Assembly (NCBI RefSeq): GCF_010993705.1
Contig: NZ_WOFO01000007.1
Span: 124,001-188,000, forward strand
Origin: Cyclobacterium sp. SYSU L10401
Lineage (GTDB): Bacteria; Bacteroidota; Bacteroidia; Cytophagales; Cyclobacteriaceae
Length of the DNA: 64,000 bases
Direction: 5' to 3'
Shown here piece after piece: positions 17,904-28,138 of the stretch; position 1 is the stretch's first letter, and the number at the start of each line of letters is the position of its first letter. Under the pieces are notes generated by a model. That model saw only the letters and a program-made list of their open reading frames with translations, was not told the origin of the DNA and ran no database searches. A program made the translations under genes and the position numbers.

Positions 17904-18803
17904 ATGAAGTTTTCAAGAAAACCCTCATTAGTAACAATATGGTCCCTATCCCTCATGCTATTTGTTTTTTGGGGCTGTGGGCCAGCCAATACCAACAATG
18001 AAGTAGAGGAAGAAGAAGAAGAAGAAATTATCAGCAGTGATCCCTCCCTGGAACTGCTTTGGGAAAGTGCTGCTGACCTGACCACAAATGAATCTGTCCA
18101 CTATGAAGAAAGCAATGGTATGCTATACGTGGCCAATATTGAAGGTGGTCCTGACGAGAAGGACGGCGTGGGCTCTATCTCCAAACTCAATACGGATGGT
18201 GAAATTCTGGAGAGAGACTGGGTAAGCGGTTTAAATGCACCAAAAGGCATGGCAGTCAAAGGTGATTACCTGTATGTCACTGATATCGATCGTTTGCTTG
18301 AAATAGAATTGGCTACCGGAGAAATTAACCAAACCTACGAAATAGAAGGGGCCGTTTTTCTGAACGATGCTGCTACTGATGGTGAAAAGGTTTATTTTTC
18401 TGACATGAGAACCCACAAGATTCACTACCTGGAAGATGGAACCATTCATACATTGGCTGAAGATCAAAATAATATCAATGGCCTGCAGGTAGGAAATGGT
18501 AAAACCCTATATGGCCTGGATGCTGAAGGATTAAAACAATACGACGCTGAAGGTGGTTTTCAAATCATCAATTCAGAAGTAACGGGTGGTGACGGACTAA
18601 TCGTTTTGGATGAAAATACGTTTATCGCCAGCAGGTGGGCCGGGGAGATTTTCCTCATTCAGGATGGAACCGCCACCAAAATACTTGACACCACGGAAGA
18701 AGAGTCAAACACTGCCGACATCGGATATATTCCCGGAGAAAACATCGTATTGGTACCAACCTTCTTTAAGGACAAAGTTGCCGCATATAAATTAACCTAT
18801 TGA
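17904..18803 (+). CDS. SMP-30-like beta-propeller lipoprotein
   Basis: About 299 residues: a lipoprotein leader (LSLMLFVFWGCGP), a short acidic linker with a run of seven glutamates encoded by GAA/GAG repeats, then six-bladed propeller sequence such as LNAPKGMAVKGDYLYVTDID, FLNDAATDGEKVYFSDM and INGLQVGNGKTLYGLD. This pattern resembles SMP-30/gluconolactonase relatives. The frame is open to 17838, but the ATG at 17904 gives a proper leader. It is monocistronic and divergent from the dipeptidase. No substrate can be named; some relatives are purely structural propellers. Confidence 0.75.
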   Translation: MKFSRKPSLVTIWSLSLMLFVFWGCGPANTNNEVEEEEEEEIISSDPSLELLWESAADLTTNESVHYEESNGMLYVANIEGGPDEKDGVGSISKLNTDGEILERDWVSGLNAPKGMAVKGDYLYVTDIDRLLEIELATGEINQTYEIEGAVFLNDAATDGEKVYFSDMRTHKIHYLEDGTIHTLAEDQNNINGLQVGNGKTLYGLDAEGLKQYDAEGGFQIINSEVTGGDGLIVLDENTFIASRWAGEIFLIQDGTATKILDTTEEESNTADIGYIPGENIVLVPTFFKDKVAAYKLTY

Positions 18804-18997
18804 GAAGATAGTAGAATTTAATTATAATATTGAATGAATATTCCAATGCATTCGTTATAGAAGGACAGAATGTTAGGTGCCTTGTTAAAAATTAATTATT
18901 TTAAAATTTAACAGCATTGTAGTTAATTTGCAGACAGATGCAAATGTTTGGCCTTACAAAACAAACAGATTGGCATCACAAAGCGAAAGCATAGTTT

Positions 18998-19999
18998 ATG
19001 AACAAGTCAGAAAATATCAATTACGAATTGGAAAAGAATGCTGAAGTCATCGGTCAAATAGATGACTTTGTGACGGAAACCGTAGGAACGACCCTGATGG
19101 ACCCTGATGATTGCTGGCAGCCGACAGATTTCCTACCAGACATGACTGAACCAGATGCTTTGGATCAGGTCCGACTGTTAAGGGAACGGGCAGCAGGTAT
19201 TCCTGACACCATCATCACTTCACTGGTTGGTAACATGATTACGGAAGAGGCATTGCCCAGTTATCAAACTTATTTCAATATGTTGGCTGGGGTAAATGAA
19301 GAAGGGTCATTGACCAGTGAAAAGGGTTGGGTAAAGTGGACCAAGGCCTGGACAGCAGAAGAAAACCGCCATGGAGACTTGTTAAACAAATACCTTTACC
19401 TATCCGGAAGGGCAGACATGAGAAAGGTAGAGCAAACCATACATCGGCTGATTTATAATGGGTTTGATCCCCGGTCCGAAAAGGACCCGTATCAGGCCAT
19501 TATCTACACTTCTTTTCAGGAAAGGGCAACAAAGATTTCACATGTAAACACTGGAAAGCTGGCAGATAAGGCAGGAGACACTGTCTTAGGCAAAATATGC
19601 AAGCAAATCGCTGGTGATGAAGCCCGACATGAAAAAGCATATAAAAGCTTCATGTCTGAAATTTTTAAGATAGATCCAAGCGGGGCCATGCTGGCATTTG
19701 AGAAAATGATGCGGAAACAAATTGTCATGCCTGCAGTTTTAATGGGAGAAGGAAGTAAAAACCCTACCCTATTTGATCAGTTTTCGGCCATTACTCAAAA
19801 AGTCGGTATCTATACCGGTTGGGATTATGCCCGTATCATTGATCATTTGGTAAAGCTCTGGGAAGTAGAAACAGCCACCGGTCTGAATGATATGGCAGCT
19901 AAGGCCCAGGAATACCTGGCTGGCTTATCTGCCCGATATTCCCGTCTTGCAGATCGGATGAAAACACCTGATGAAATCAGTTTGGCCTGGTTAAAATAA
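18998..19999 (+). CDS. Acyl-[acyl-carrier-protein] desaturase
   Basis: Soluble di-iron desaturase that puts a double bond into acyl-ACP chains, 333 residues. The two iron-binding helices show EENRH at residues 121-125 and DEARH at 207-211, with further glutamates in MITEEALPSYQ (83-84) and SFQERATKISH. This is the plant-type stearoyl-ACP desaturase family, found in several Bacteroidota and Actinobacteria. It would need ferredoxin and oxygen, which suits an aerobe. It is monocistronic and closed by a strong terminator. A role in membrane fluidity is inferred from family. Confidence 0.92.
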   Translation: MNKSENINYELEKNAEVIGQIDDFVTETVGTTLMDPDDCWQPTDFLPDMTEPDALDQVRLLRERAAGIPDTIITSLVGNMITEEALPSYQTYFNMLAGVNEEGSLTSEKGWVKWTKAWTAEENRHGDLLNKYLYLSGRADMRKVEQTIHRLIYNGFDPRSEKDPYQAIIYTSFQERATKISHVNTGKLADKAGDTVLGKICKQIAGDEARHEKAYKSFMSEIFKIDPSGAMLAFEKMMRKQIVMPAVLMGEGSKNPTLFDQFSAITQKVGIYTGWDYARIIDHLVKLWEVETATGLNDMAAKAQEYLAGLSARYSRLADRMKTPDEISLAWLK

Positions 20000-20110
20000 A
20001 AAGGGCTAAAAAATAGTAATAAAATTGCCCTTTAAGAACTTAGCAAAATAAAAGCTTAAAAAGTTGCTTAATCACCCATAACAAAGGTAGGTGATGCACG
20101 AACTAAAAAA

Positions 20111-20138
20111 AATACCCCGTTCGGGGTATTTTTTTTAC
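20111..20138. terminator. Bidirectional rho-independent terminator
   Basis: AATACCCCG and CGGGGTATT form a perfect stem with a two-base loop, flanked by A- and T-runs. It lies between the desaturase gene and the converging recQ. Confidence 0.88.
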
Positions 20139-20200
20139 ATTTTTTACTAAGAAATTGATTGTTAGCGCTTTAAAAGAAAGGCCTTCCCCTATCATCAAAG

Positions 20201-20446
20201 CTAATCTGATCCTACACGGTAATTCATGGCCAATCTGAGTTGAAAATAGCTGTACTTTTCTCCAAAATGTTCTTTTAAGGGTTTAAGCTTTTCTACTTGC
20301 AGCATTTCTCCGGCTGTTTTAATTTCCTGAATAACTTTTTCAGTTAGCAGGGCAGTTGTTTTAATTTTACCGGCAGCTACCAAATCAGTAATATGCCCTT
20401 CTACCGTACTGATAGCCAGGTTCCTTTGCTGAGCTATTTGTGGGAT
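20201..20446 (-). pseudogene. Detached C-terminal helix-turn-helix domain of RecQ
   Basis: Directly after the recQ stop and in the same frame, 81 codons encode IPQIAQQRNLAISTVEGHI, a helix-turn-helix, then DLVAAGKIKTTALL and KYSYFQLRLAMNYRVGSD. This matches the final domain of Bacteroidota RecQ proteins of about 700-730 residues; 627 plus one stop codon plus 81 gives 709. An ATG at 20383 lies inside the domain, so independent translation would give only a fragment. The simplest reading is a nonsense change in recQ; readthrough or a base-call error cannot be excluded. Confidence 0.8.
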
Positions 20447-22330
20447 TTACAGCCCCTCTTTAAATAAGCCCAGGGTTTCGTTGACAGATGAAGAAATACC
20501 TTTGTTTATTTTCTTTAACCTGCTCCCCGGAGACTTACTTTCCTTAACAATCTCGTTTTCTCTAAGGTGCTTGCGAATAAGCCCCATAAACGCATCGCCA
20601 TATTTTTCCAGCTTTTGTTGCCCCACCCCACTTATTCTGATCAATTCATTTTCAGAATCGGGATAATACCTGGCCATTTCCACCAGCGTAGCATCTGAAA
20701 AAATAATATAAGGAGGAACATTTTGCTCGCTGGCAAGGTTCGATCTGAGTGACTTCAATTGCACCAGTAAGGCTTCATCCTTTTTAGTCTCCTGAACGCC
20801 CTGAAAGAAATCATCCTCGTCCATGGCTAGAAAAAATTTTTCTTTCTTTTTTAGCTTATCCCAGGCTTGGGGCGAAAGACTTAATACAGGTCTCAGGGGA
20901 TCCTCCTGAGTCAGATAGCCCTCCTTTATCAATTGATGTCCAAGCAACTTCCAAAAATCGGGAGATTTGTCTTTGCCAATGCCATAAACAGAAAGCCGCT
21001 TTTGCTTCTCTGTTACTTTGGCGGCCTGCGAACCCCTCAACACCATGATTACCTGGCCCAAACCAAACTTCTGTTCTAACCGAACTACTGCAGAAAGCAG
21101 CATTTGCGCATAGGTGGTCACATCCATTTTATTCCCTTGCTGAAAGCAAATGTCACAATTGCCGCAGTCTTCAGGGTATTCTTCCCCAAAATATTGAAGC
21201 AAAAATTTTCTGCGACACCTTTTGGTCTGACAGAAACGGACCATGGTATCCAATTTGGATTTCATATTTCTCACATAGTCCGGATTATCAGAGTTAGCTA
21301 TCATTCTTCCTAGGGTAATGCTGTCCCCATAGCTATAGAAAAGCAAAGCTTCACCAGGCAGTCCATCCCTTCCAGCACGCCCTGTTTCCTGATAGTAACT
21401 TTCTATATTTTGTGGCATATTGGTATGCACCACAAAGCGGACATTGGACTTGTCTATCCCCATACCAAAGGCAATGGTGGCGACAATAATCTTCACTTCA
21501 TCCCGGATAAATTTCTCCTGATTGACCTGCCTGGTTTCCTTTTCCAAACCTGCATGATAAGGAAGTGCTGAGAAACCATTGGCATTGAGCTTGTCCGCTG
21601 TTTCCTCCACCGATTTCCGGGATAAACAATAAACAATGCCAGAGTCGTTGGGATGTATGCGGAGAAAATCCAGGAGTTTGGAGAATGCGTCTGACCTCAG
21701 GGAAACCCTGTAGGTAATGTTTGGCCTGTCAAAGGATGAAATGAACCACTGGGGCTGCTTCAGACACAACCTCTCTGCCATGTCTTTCCTGGTATCCTTA
21801 TCTGCAGTGGCTGTTAAAGCTAAAAAAGTGGCTGCCGGAAATGATTTCCTGAGCTGCCCGAGCCGAAGGTATTCCGGCCTGAAGTCATGCCCCCATTGTG
21901 ACACACAATGAGCTTCATCTACGGCTACCAGAGACAATTCGATTTTTTTCAGCATATCTACTAAAGGATAGGATCCCCCGTAAAGCTTCTCCGGAGCCAC
22001 ATATAAGAGTTTTACCTGCCCATTAAAAACTTGTTCAGAAATAAATCTTTGCTCACTGATATCTTGTGTAGAATTCAAAAAAGCCGCAGGGATTCCCAAC
22101 TGATTCATTGCATCAACCTGATCCTTCATCAATGCAATCAACGGAGAAAGAACCAGGGTAAGCCCGGGTAAAATCATGGCCGGAACCTGATAACAAACGG
22201 ACTTTCCTGCCCCCGTTGGCATCAGGGCGATACAATCTTTTTTATCCAGCACACTAGAAATAATGGCCTCCTGATTGCCTCTGAAGGAATGATAACCATA
22301 AAAATTTTTTAATACTTCCAGTGGTTTCAT
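20447..22330 (-). CDS. recQ: ATP-dependent DNA helicase RecQ, truncated by an in-frame TAA
   Basis: 3'-5' DNA helicase of recombination and fork repair, 627 residues as read. Walker A GAGKS is at 40-44, DEAH at 138-141, and the superfamily-2 motif QETGRAGRDG is present. A four-cysteine zinc site spans CQTKRC...CGNCDIC, followed by the RQC winged helix and an HRDC domain (ISGVGQQKLEKYGDAFMGLI). The frame ends at LFKEGL-TAA, yet the next codons continue the usual C-terminal domain. The helicase core is complete, so the product may still work but would lack its last domain. Confidence 0.9.
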   Translation of the reverse strand: MKPLEVLKNFYGYHSFRGNQEAIISSVLDKKDCIALMPTGAGKSVCYQVPAMILPGLTLVLSPLIALMKDQVDAMNQLGIPAAFLNSTQDISEQRFISEQVFNGQVKLLYVAPEKLYGGSYPLVDMLKKIELSLVAVDEAHCVSQWGHDFRPEYLRLGQLRKSFPAATFLALTATADKDTRKDMAERLCLKQPQWFISSFDRPNITYRVSLRSDAFSKLLDFLRIHPNDSGIVYCLSRKSVEETADKLNANGFSALPYHAGLEKETRQVNQEKFIRDEVKIIVATIAFGMGIDKSNVRFVVHTNMPQNIESYYQETGRAGRDGLPGEALLFYSYGDSITLGRMIANSDNPDYVRNMKSKLDTMVRFCQTKRCRRKFLLQYFGEEYPEDCGNCDICFQQGNKMDVTTYAQMLLSAVVRLEQKFGLGQVIMVLRGSQAAKVTEKQKRLSVYGIGKDKSPDFWKLLGHQLIKEGYLTQEDPLRPVLSLSPQAWDKLKKKEKFFLAMDEDDFFQGVQETKKDEALLVQLKSLRSNLASEQNVPPYIIFSDATLVEMARYYPDSENELIRISGVGQQKLEKYGDAFMGLIRKHLRENEIVKESKSPGSRLKKINKGISSSVNETLGLFKEGL

Positions 22331-22422
22331 GAATGCCTACTTGAATTTGAAAAATAGAAATGTCAATCAATTTACCACAAATTCAAAAAAAAATCAAGCT
22401 CCGCTGTTACCGCAAATTTAAA

Positions 22423-23886
22423 TTACTTTTTAAGGACTTTAATGATTTCCCTTTCTTTGCCCCATCCTATATGAAAAAAATACAAACCTGTAGACAGGGA
22501 ACTGATATTGTCTGACAACTCCCGGTTCAGGCTTTCCAAATTCCTGTTTTTAAGCGAAATCATCTCCCCGACGGGACCAAAAATGGTCAGGTCAATCTGT
22601 TCTCCCTTGTACTTTTCCTGATTTAATAAAGACAGTTTTGCATCTCCACCCCTGCTGGGATTGGGATAGATTCTCCATGTCGAACTTTCCGATCCGGTAC
22701 CCGGGATATCCAGTGCCAACAATTCCCCAATATACTCCGGTTCTCCGCTTTGGCCTACCTGCAGCAGCCGGTAATAAATCCTGGATTCAAAAAGGGGCAA
22801 ATTGGCATCCCAAAATTCATAGTCACTGATTTCAGTGGTACTGCCTACACCCGTTACCTTATCGACAGGCTTAAAAAAGTCAGGATTACCTACAGCTCTT
22901 TCAATAATAAAATGTCGGAAATCTTCTTCACTTCCTGTACTCCAGCTTAACTTCACCTTTCTGCTGCTTGCATAAAACTCAACTTGCTGCCCCAGTAATT
23001 CTACAGGAAGTATACTACAGTCAAAAAATTTTCCCTCATCAATTTCCTGAGTTTTCCCTCCTTCGGTAGGAAGAGGAAACTCCCCACACACAAAAATTTT
23101 GGAATTTTCTTCGGCAATTATCTTCGCATTACCTTCTACAAGTATATCCCTTTCGACGTACACTTCACTTGTACCCCCAAAAGATATTTTGGTATCTCCC
23201 CGAATATCTATGTCAGTGTCGATGTATACCTGCGAATTTCCAAAAGTATTGAATTGATGCAACCTTCCCCCTGTAACCAATAAGCTTTCGGTGCGAAAAA
23301 AACCAGCTGCATTGATGACAGAGGAATTTCCCGAATATTCAGTTGGCCCTTCACTGGTGATCGCTCCTCCATCCAATACCTCCAGTACAGCCCTGTTTTC
23401 AATTACAATGGATCCCACGGCAATCATTCCCGATTGATCCCCTCCCAAATTAAGTACTGTTTGATTGTTTGTCCCTCCCTGGGAAATGGTTAATGCTTTA
23501 TCAATATTTATCTCGGAATTCTCCTCCAATTGGAACAAGATGTTTCTTTGACCTTCAATGCTCACATTGCCAGTAAAGGTAACTTCAGCACCTCCCCCAA
23601 GGCTAAGAGAGGCAAAGGTGCCACCGAATTCTACGTCACCCGTGACTTCCAGGTCATGATTGATAATTACCTGCACCTGGCACCCTGTAGCAGCAAAGGG
23701 CGGGAAATCCCCATTATCAGTACAACCGCTTGGTTCGTCCAGGGTCGTTTTACTCCAACAATCCCCATCCTCCCAGTTTCCGGAACAGTCTAAAGCAGGG
23801 GTATATTCATATACCTGAGCAATAGCGTTGTTCAGGGGTAAAACAAGGCATAAAAACACCAACAAAGCTGAAATAGAAGCTGGCAT
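22423..23886 (-). CDS. Secreted repeat protein with probable type IX sorting tail
   Basis: 487 residues, signal peptide ending NNAIAQ, then NWEDGDCWSKTTLDEPSGC and a long beta-helix-like region of short repeats built on nouns such as G-G-x-I-x-V (for example DVEFGGTFASLSLGGGAEV). Near residue 310 a fibronectin-like region (VKLSWSTGSEEDFRHFIIER) follows, and the end (WRIYPNPSRGGDA ... SLSTGLYFFHI ... IKVLKK) has the pattern of a type IX secretion C-terminal domain. The ATG at 23886 is preferred over an upstream TTG at 23919. It is likely anchored at or released from the cell surface. A paralog lies upstream in the same direction. Confidence 0.8.
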   Translation of the reverse strand: MPASISALLVFLCLVLPLNNAIAQVYEYTPALDCSGNWEDGDCWSKTTLDEPSGCTDNGDFPPFAATGCQVQVIINHDLEVTGDVEFGGTFASLSLGGGAEVTFTGNVSIEGQRNILFQLEENSEINIDKALTISQGGTNNQTVLNLGGDQSGMIAVGSIVIENRAVLEVLDGGAITSEGPTEYSGNSSVINAAGFFRTESLLVTGGRLHQFNTFGNSQVYIDTDIDIRGDTKISFGGTSEVYVERDILVEGNAKIIAEENSKIFVCGEFPLPTEGGKTQEIDEGKFFDCSILPVELLGQQVEFYASSRKVKLSWSTGSEEDFRHFIIERAVGNPDFFKPVDKVTGVGSTTEISDYEFWDANLPLFESRIYYRLLQVGQSGEPEYIGELLALDIPGTGSESSTWRIYPNPSRGGDAKLSLLNQEKYKGEQIDLTIFGPVGEMISLKNRNLESLNRELSDNISSLSTGLYFFHIGWGKEREIIKVLKK

Positions 23887-24131
23887 GAACAGAAATGAAG
23901 CGGGTAGTTTTAAATACAATTTTTTGCATTACGTACACCACGAAAGTAAGGGATATTCCCAGCTTTTGCAACCTATTCAAGATATTAAATGCATTTTTAC
24001 TAAATTAAATTACGTTTTTATAACTACAAAATATCATCAAGGTATATTTTGACCGGATACATATCATTAAACGTAAAAAAAAAATCCTGAAATTGCCTGT
24101 AAATCAATGCTTTTGCAAAAAACGGGGAAAC

Positions 24132-25847
24132 CTATAATCTTACAACTTTAATGCGATAAACCTCTTCTTCAAAGACCAATTCTACCACACAGACTCCCTT
24201 TACTGCTTCCTGTATCCTGGTTTGTAACCATTGGTCCAGCTCCATACCCAGCTCTCCCTGGAATACAGCTTCACTTGAGGCTTGCAAAAATCGGGCGCGT
24301 ACCGGTCCGGAAGCTGATCCGCTCACCGGTTTTACTTTCAGGGTAGATCCATCAGAGGGGTTGGGGTAAGCCATCCACTCCATTTTTTTGGTAATCACTT
24401 CTGCTATTCTGGCTCCCACCACCTCACTTACTGAGGAATTTCCGTTAAAATCTACCTGCTTGATCCGGTAGTAAACCATCCCGGAAAATCCAATTTGCTG
24501 ATTATCCTGAAATGAATAACGGGTCTCCACATTGCTCCAGCCTGCTGCCGTAACTTCTCCTATTTTCTCAAAGGCATCAATTCCCCCATAGGATCTTTCA
24601 ATTTCATAATGGCTATTTGCCTCTTCTTTAGATATTTTCCAATCCAATCTGATAATTTCATCACCTACCAAGGAAACCTCAAAAGTTTTCCAGACTACCG
24701 GTAAAGCAAAGCAGCCCTGCCCATAAAAAGCGTTATTTTTTAAGTTAACATGATAGGTATTTTCCTTGGTAGAATTGGGGTAATCACAGATATTAAGCGA
24801 TGCGTTGTTTTTGCCATTGATACTTGCCCCATTAGATGCCATGATTTTTCCTCCTACAGCTATTTCAGTATTATTGGAAAGATCAATGGTGCCATTGGTC
24901 ATGGTTACATCTTTTTGAACAATGCCATTGGCAAAATTTCTGAGCTCAAGCTTAGCCCCTCCACTCATGGATAAGTTTTCCTCAAAAGCAAAACCGGAAT
25001 TGTTCACAGCAGAAATGCCACCGCCATTTGACAGGGTCACATCTCCGGAAAACAATCCTGAGGAGGTGTTTTTAAAGTTGATCTGCCCACTTTGACCTGT
25101 AGAGGTGGTACCTGTCACCTGTATTCGGCTCTGCCCGAGCATATTTAACGTTCCATTATTGATCAATAAATCTCCATTAACATCAAACTTCCCCGCATTG
25201 GATGAAGCATTGATAGTACCTCCTGAGGAAAATGTAAGGTCTTGGGTTTCGAAATCTCCATTGAGATTCAATTTGGCTTTATCCTTAATGATAGTTGTCT
25301 CTTTCACCACTAATGCTCCTCCTTCAGCTACGGTGATGGTAGGTTGGTTATCACCTACGATCAACTCATCTACGATCAGTCTGGCATTATTGGGAACGAT
25401 GATTTCAACTCCCCGGTTGATATTTATTTTTCCTCTAACGATCAACTCTGCTCCATCTGCCAATTCAATCCTCGGAGTAGATCCACCACCATCGATGGTC
25501 AGGTCCCCCAAAAACAACAGGCTTCCCCCTGACCCGATTCCTATCCCTGAGAATACCCCGCTACCAAATCCGGAAACATTTCCATCATAAACCACATCAT
25601 GATTGATAAAGACTTCCACAGGACATCCCGAGTTCTTGGAAATCGGAGGTTGACCCAGACTTATATCTTGATTGGGCCGACAGTCATTGGTACTGGTCCA
25701 GGTTTGGATATCATTCCAGTTTCCATGAGCAACACTGTTAAAATTTTGACCGGCGATAAAATGAATATTGAGTATAAAAATCAATAAAAATAGCGTTGAA
25801 AACCGCTTAAGTGAAGATGAGAGCAAAGAATTAAATTTGGCTGACAT
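24132..25847 (-). CDS. Secreted repeat protein, paralog, with probable type IX sorting tail
   Basis: 571 residues with the same plan as its neighbour: signal peptide (residues about 18-33), an N-terminal motif NWNDIQTWTSTNDCRPNQ with a later SGCPVEVFINHDVVYDG, a long beta-helix-like repeat region rich in Asn, Gly and Ser (residues 75-360), a fibronectin-like part (IRLDWKISKEEANSHYEIER), then WMAYPNPSDGSTLKVKP and a short C-terminal strand set ending IKVVRL. The tail resembles type IX sorting domains but is less canonical. Both N-terminal segments match a motif seen in G8-like or beta-helix surface proteins. Adhesin is a guess; no enzyme motif is seen. Confidence 0.75.
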   Translation of the reverse strand: MSAKFNSLLSSSLKRFSTLFLLIFILNIHFIAGQNFNSVAHGNWNDIQTWTSTNDCRPNQDISLGQPPISKNSGCPVEVFINHDVVYDGNVSGFGSGVFSGIGIGSGGSLLFLGDLTIDGGGSTPRIELADGAELIVRGKININRGVEIIVPNNARLIVDELIVGDNQPTITVAEGGALVVKETTIIKDKAKLNLNGDFETQDLTFSSGGTINASSNAGKFDVNGDLLINNGTLNMLGQSRIQVTGTTSTGQSGQINFKNTSSGLFSGDVTLSNGGGISAVNNSGFAFEENLSMSGGAKLELRNFANGIVQKDVTMTNGTIDLSNNTEIAVGGKIMASNGASINGKNNASLNICDYPNSTKENTYHVNLKNNAFYGQGCFALPVVWKTFEVSLVGDEIIRLDWKISKEEANSHYEIERSYGGIDAFEKIGEVTAAGWSNVETRYSFQDNQQIGFSGMVYYRIKQVDFNGNSSVSEVVGARIAEVITKKMEWMAYPNPSDGSTLKVKPVSGSASGPVRARFLQASSEAVFQGELGMELDQWLQTRIQEAVKGVCVVELVFEEEVYRIKVVRL

Positions 25848-26009
25848 AGCTGTTTTTTTAAGTTAACAGCATAAAATTATTCAGTTATCTGTAGCCTGAG
25901 GAAAATAATCGTTCAACTCATTAAAAGATAAGGCAGGTAGCGTGAAATAGAAGATGAAAAAATTCTTAAACCGATAATTTTGTATTTCGAATTTAATTTT
26001 TTGTTTTTT

Positions 26010-26036
26010 ATAAAAAAAGCCCGAAAAATCGGGCTT
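26010..26036 (-). terminator. Terminator downstream of rho
   Basis: Read on the minus strand, AAGCCCGA and TCGGGCTT form a perfect 8-bp stem with a four-base loop, followed by a run of T. It lies about 30 bp after the rho stop codon. Confidence 0.85.
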
Positions 26037-26066
26037 CTTATCGCAACTTAACCAGGAATCAAATTA

Positions 26067-27863
26067 TCAGCCATTCATGCTGATCAAAAATTCTGCATTA
26101 TCTCTGGTTCCTTTCATTCTTTGCAGCAAAAACTCCATGGCCTCTTGAGAGGTCATGTCTGACATGATTTTTCTTAAAATCCAAATCCTTTGCATCTCCT
26201 CCTTGTCCATGAGCAGATCCTCTCTTCGGGTACCTGAGCCCGGAACATCAATGGCGGGGTAAATTCTTCTGTTAGATAGTTTTCTATCCAGCGAAAGCTC
26301 CATGTTCCCAGTTCCCTTGAATTCTTCAAATATAACTTCATCCATTTTAGAACCGGTTTCCACGAGAGCAGTAGCAATGATGGTAAGTGAACCTCCATTT
26401 TCCACATTACGGGCTGCGCCGAAGAAACGCTTGGGTTTGTGGAGGGCATTGGCATCTACTCCTCCGGACAATATTTTTCCTGATGAGGGTACCACCGTAT
26501 TGTGAGCTCTTGCCAATCGCGTTATGGAATCGAGCAAAATGACCACATCATGACCACATTCCACCATCCTTTTGGCTTTTTCCAAAACCAAAGCGGCTAC
26601 TTTGACATGCCTTTCGGCTTGCTCATCAAAAGTAGAAGATATCACCTCTGCCTTAACAGACCGGGCCATATCAGTTACCTCTTCTGGCCGCTCATCAATT
26701 AAAAGGATCATCAGGTGTACCTCCGGGTGATTTTCAGCGATGGCATTGGCTATTTTCTGTAATAACACGGTTTTACCCGTTTTGGGCTGAGCTACGATCA
26801 TACCCCTTTGACCTTTTCCTATGGGTGCAAAAAGATCAACTATTCTGGTGGAATAATTGTCTGGTTTGGTGGTAAGGCTTAGTCTTTCTTCAGGAAATAG
26901 GGGGGTAAGGTACTCAAAAGGAATCCTGTCCCTGATTTCATCTGTTGTCTTGCCATTGACGGTCCCTACTTTCAGCAGGGCAAAATACTTTTCTCCCTCT
27001 TTGGGTGGCCGGATCTGCCCTTGAATATTATCTCCGGTTTTAAGACCAAAAAGTTTGATTTGAGAGGGGGAAACATAAATATCATCTGGAGAAGCCAGGT
27101 AATTGTAGTCCAGCGACCTCAAAAATCCATAGCCATCCGACATGATTTCCAGCACTCCCGAATTTTCAATAATGCCGTCAAAATCCTTAATGGTAACAGA
27201 GGGTTTTCTTTTTGGGCTATAATGCGGCTCCTGATTGGGCTGCTCATCTGACTCCCTTGTATTCCTTTTCTTAGAAAAATCAGACTCATTGGAAGGGGAA
27301 GTTTGCTCTTCATTTCCTGATTTGATTTCATCCAAATCAACTACTGCCCTTCGCCTTGGCCTGAAACTTCTTCCTTTTTCATCCTCCGTCTTGGCAGATG
27401 ACTTGTTTCCATTTTCCTCTGCCTTTCTGTTATCCTCTGGCTTCTTATTCTCTTCCGGTTTTTTATTGACCGGCTTATTTTTGGACTTCTTTTCTTGGTT
27501 TTCGTTCTTCCTGGGCTGGGGTTTGGAAGGCTTTTCACTGGTTTTTTCTTCCTTGTCCGGATTCTTTCTGGAATCTTCTTTAGGAAGTTCCGTCACATTC
27601 TGCCGTCTGAACTTCGGCTTTTCCTCCATAGAAGCAGCATTTTCTGTTTTTTCTCCGAGGGGCTCCTCTTCCACTACTTCCGTTTCTACTTTGGAAGGCT
27701 TCTTCTTGGGAAGGGATTTTTCCGGAGTGATGGCCTGTTGGTCCAAAATGGCATAAACCAAATCCTCTTTCTTTAAAGATTTAAAATTTTTAACCCCCAA
27801 CTCCTCGGCTATTTCTTTTAGTTCAGACAATAGCCTGATTCTTAATTCTTCTATGTTATACAT
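26067..27863 (-). CDS. rho: Transcription termination factor Rho with long charged insert
   Basis: Hexameric RNA-dependent ATPase that ends transcription. The 598 residues comprise a Rho_N helical domain (about 3-42), a highly charged low-complexity insert (about 45-215, rich in Lys, Glu, Pro, Asn), the RNA-binding cold-shock-like domain ([13 protein letters not shown]), and the ATPase with Walker A QPKTGKT near residue 357 and the Walker [18 protein letters not shown]. The insert makes it much longer than the roughly 420 residues of E. coli Rho; such inserts are known in Bacteroidota. It is followed by its own hairpin terminator and is monocistronic. Confidence 0.95.
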   Translation of the reverse strand: MYNIEELRIRLLSELKEIAEELGVKNFKSLKKEDLVYAILDQQAITPEKSLPKKKPSKVETEVVEEEPLGEKTENAASMEEKPKFRRQNVTELPKEDSRKNPDKEEKTSEKPSKPQPRKNENQEKKSKNKPVNKKPEENKKPEDNRKAEENGNKSSAKTEDEKGRSFRPRRRAVVDLDEIKSGNEEQTSPSNESDFSKKRNTRESDEQPNQEPHYSPKRKPSVTIKDFDGIIENSGVLEIMSDGYGFLRSLDYNYLASPDDIYVSPSQIKLFGLKTGDNIQGQIRPPKEGEKYFALLKVGTVNGKTTDEIRDRIPFEYLTPLFPEERLSLTTKPDNYSTRIVDLFAPIGKGQRGMIVAQPKTGKTVLLQKIANAIAENHPEVHLMILLIDERPEEVTDMARSVKAEVISSTFDEQAERHVKVAALVLEKAKRMVECGHDVVILLDSITRLARAHNTVVPSSGKILSGGVDANALHKPKRFFGAARNVENGGSLTIIATALVETGSKMDEVIFEEFKGTGNMELSLDRKLSNRRIYPAIDVPGSGTRREDLLMDKEEMQRIWILRKIMSDMTSQEAMEFLLQRMKGTRDNAEFLISMNG

Positions 27864-28138
27864 AAAAAACGTGTGAATGTAATTCTAGACTGTGTAAATG
27901 ATGAAATGGTATGTATCTTGATTGGTATAAAAAGGTATACAGACAATACTAAAATCCCCAGGATGGCGATCTTCTGCTTCTTTGATATTACAATATTACA
28001 TCAAACGCTAATAATACGCAAATTTTTATGAAATTGTTATTTAAATAAAGAAATTCAGCCATCTTAACTTAGCTACTGTTTTATTTGGAATGCAAAATTG
28101 ATTCTCCTTAATTTACCATTGTTTCTATCTAAAATTGT

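Noticed and set aside
18004-18027. GAA/GAG run as a phase-variable tract
   Set aside because: It is in-frame trinucleotide-type repetition within a lipoprotein linker, so length changes would not alter the frame.
25105-25590. A 161-codon frame opposite the second repeat protein
   Set aside because: It mirrors the biased repeat sequence on the other strand and has no leader or motif of its own.
27235-27756. A 173-codon frame opposite rho
   Set aside because: It is the complement of the charged insert of Rho, where low-complexity sequence leaves an open frame by chance. It has no promoter or family features.
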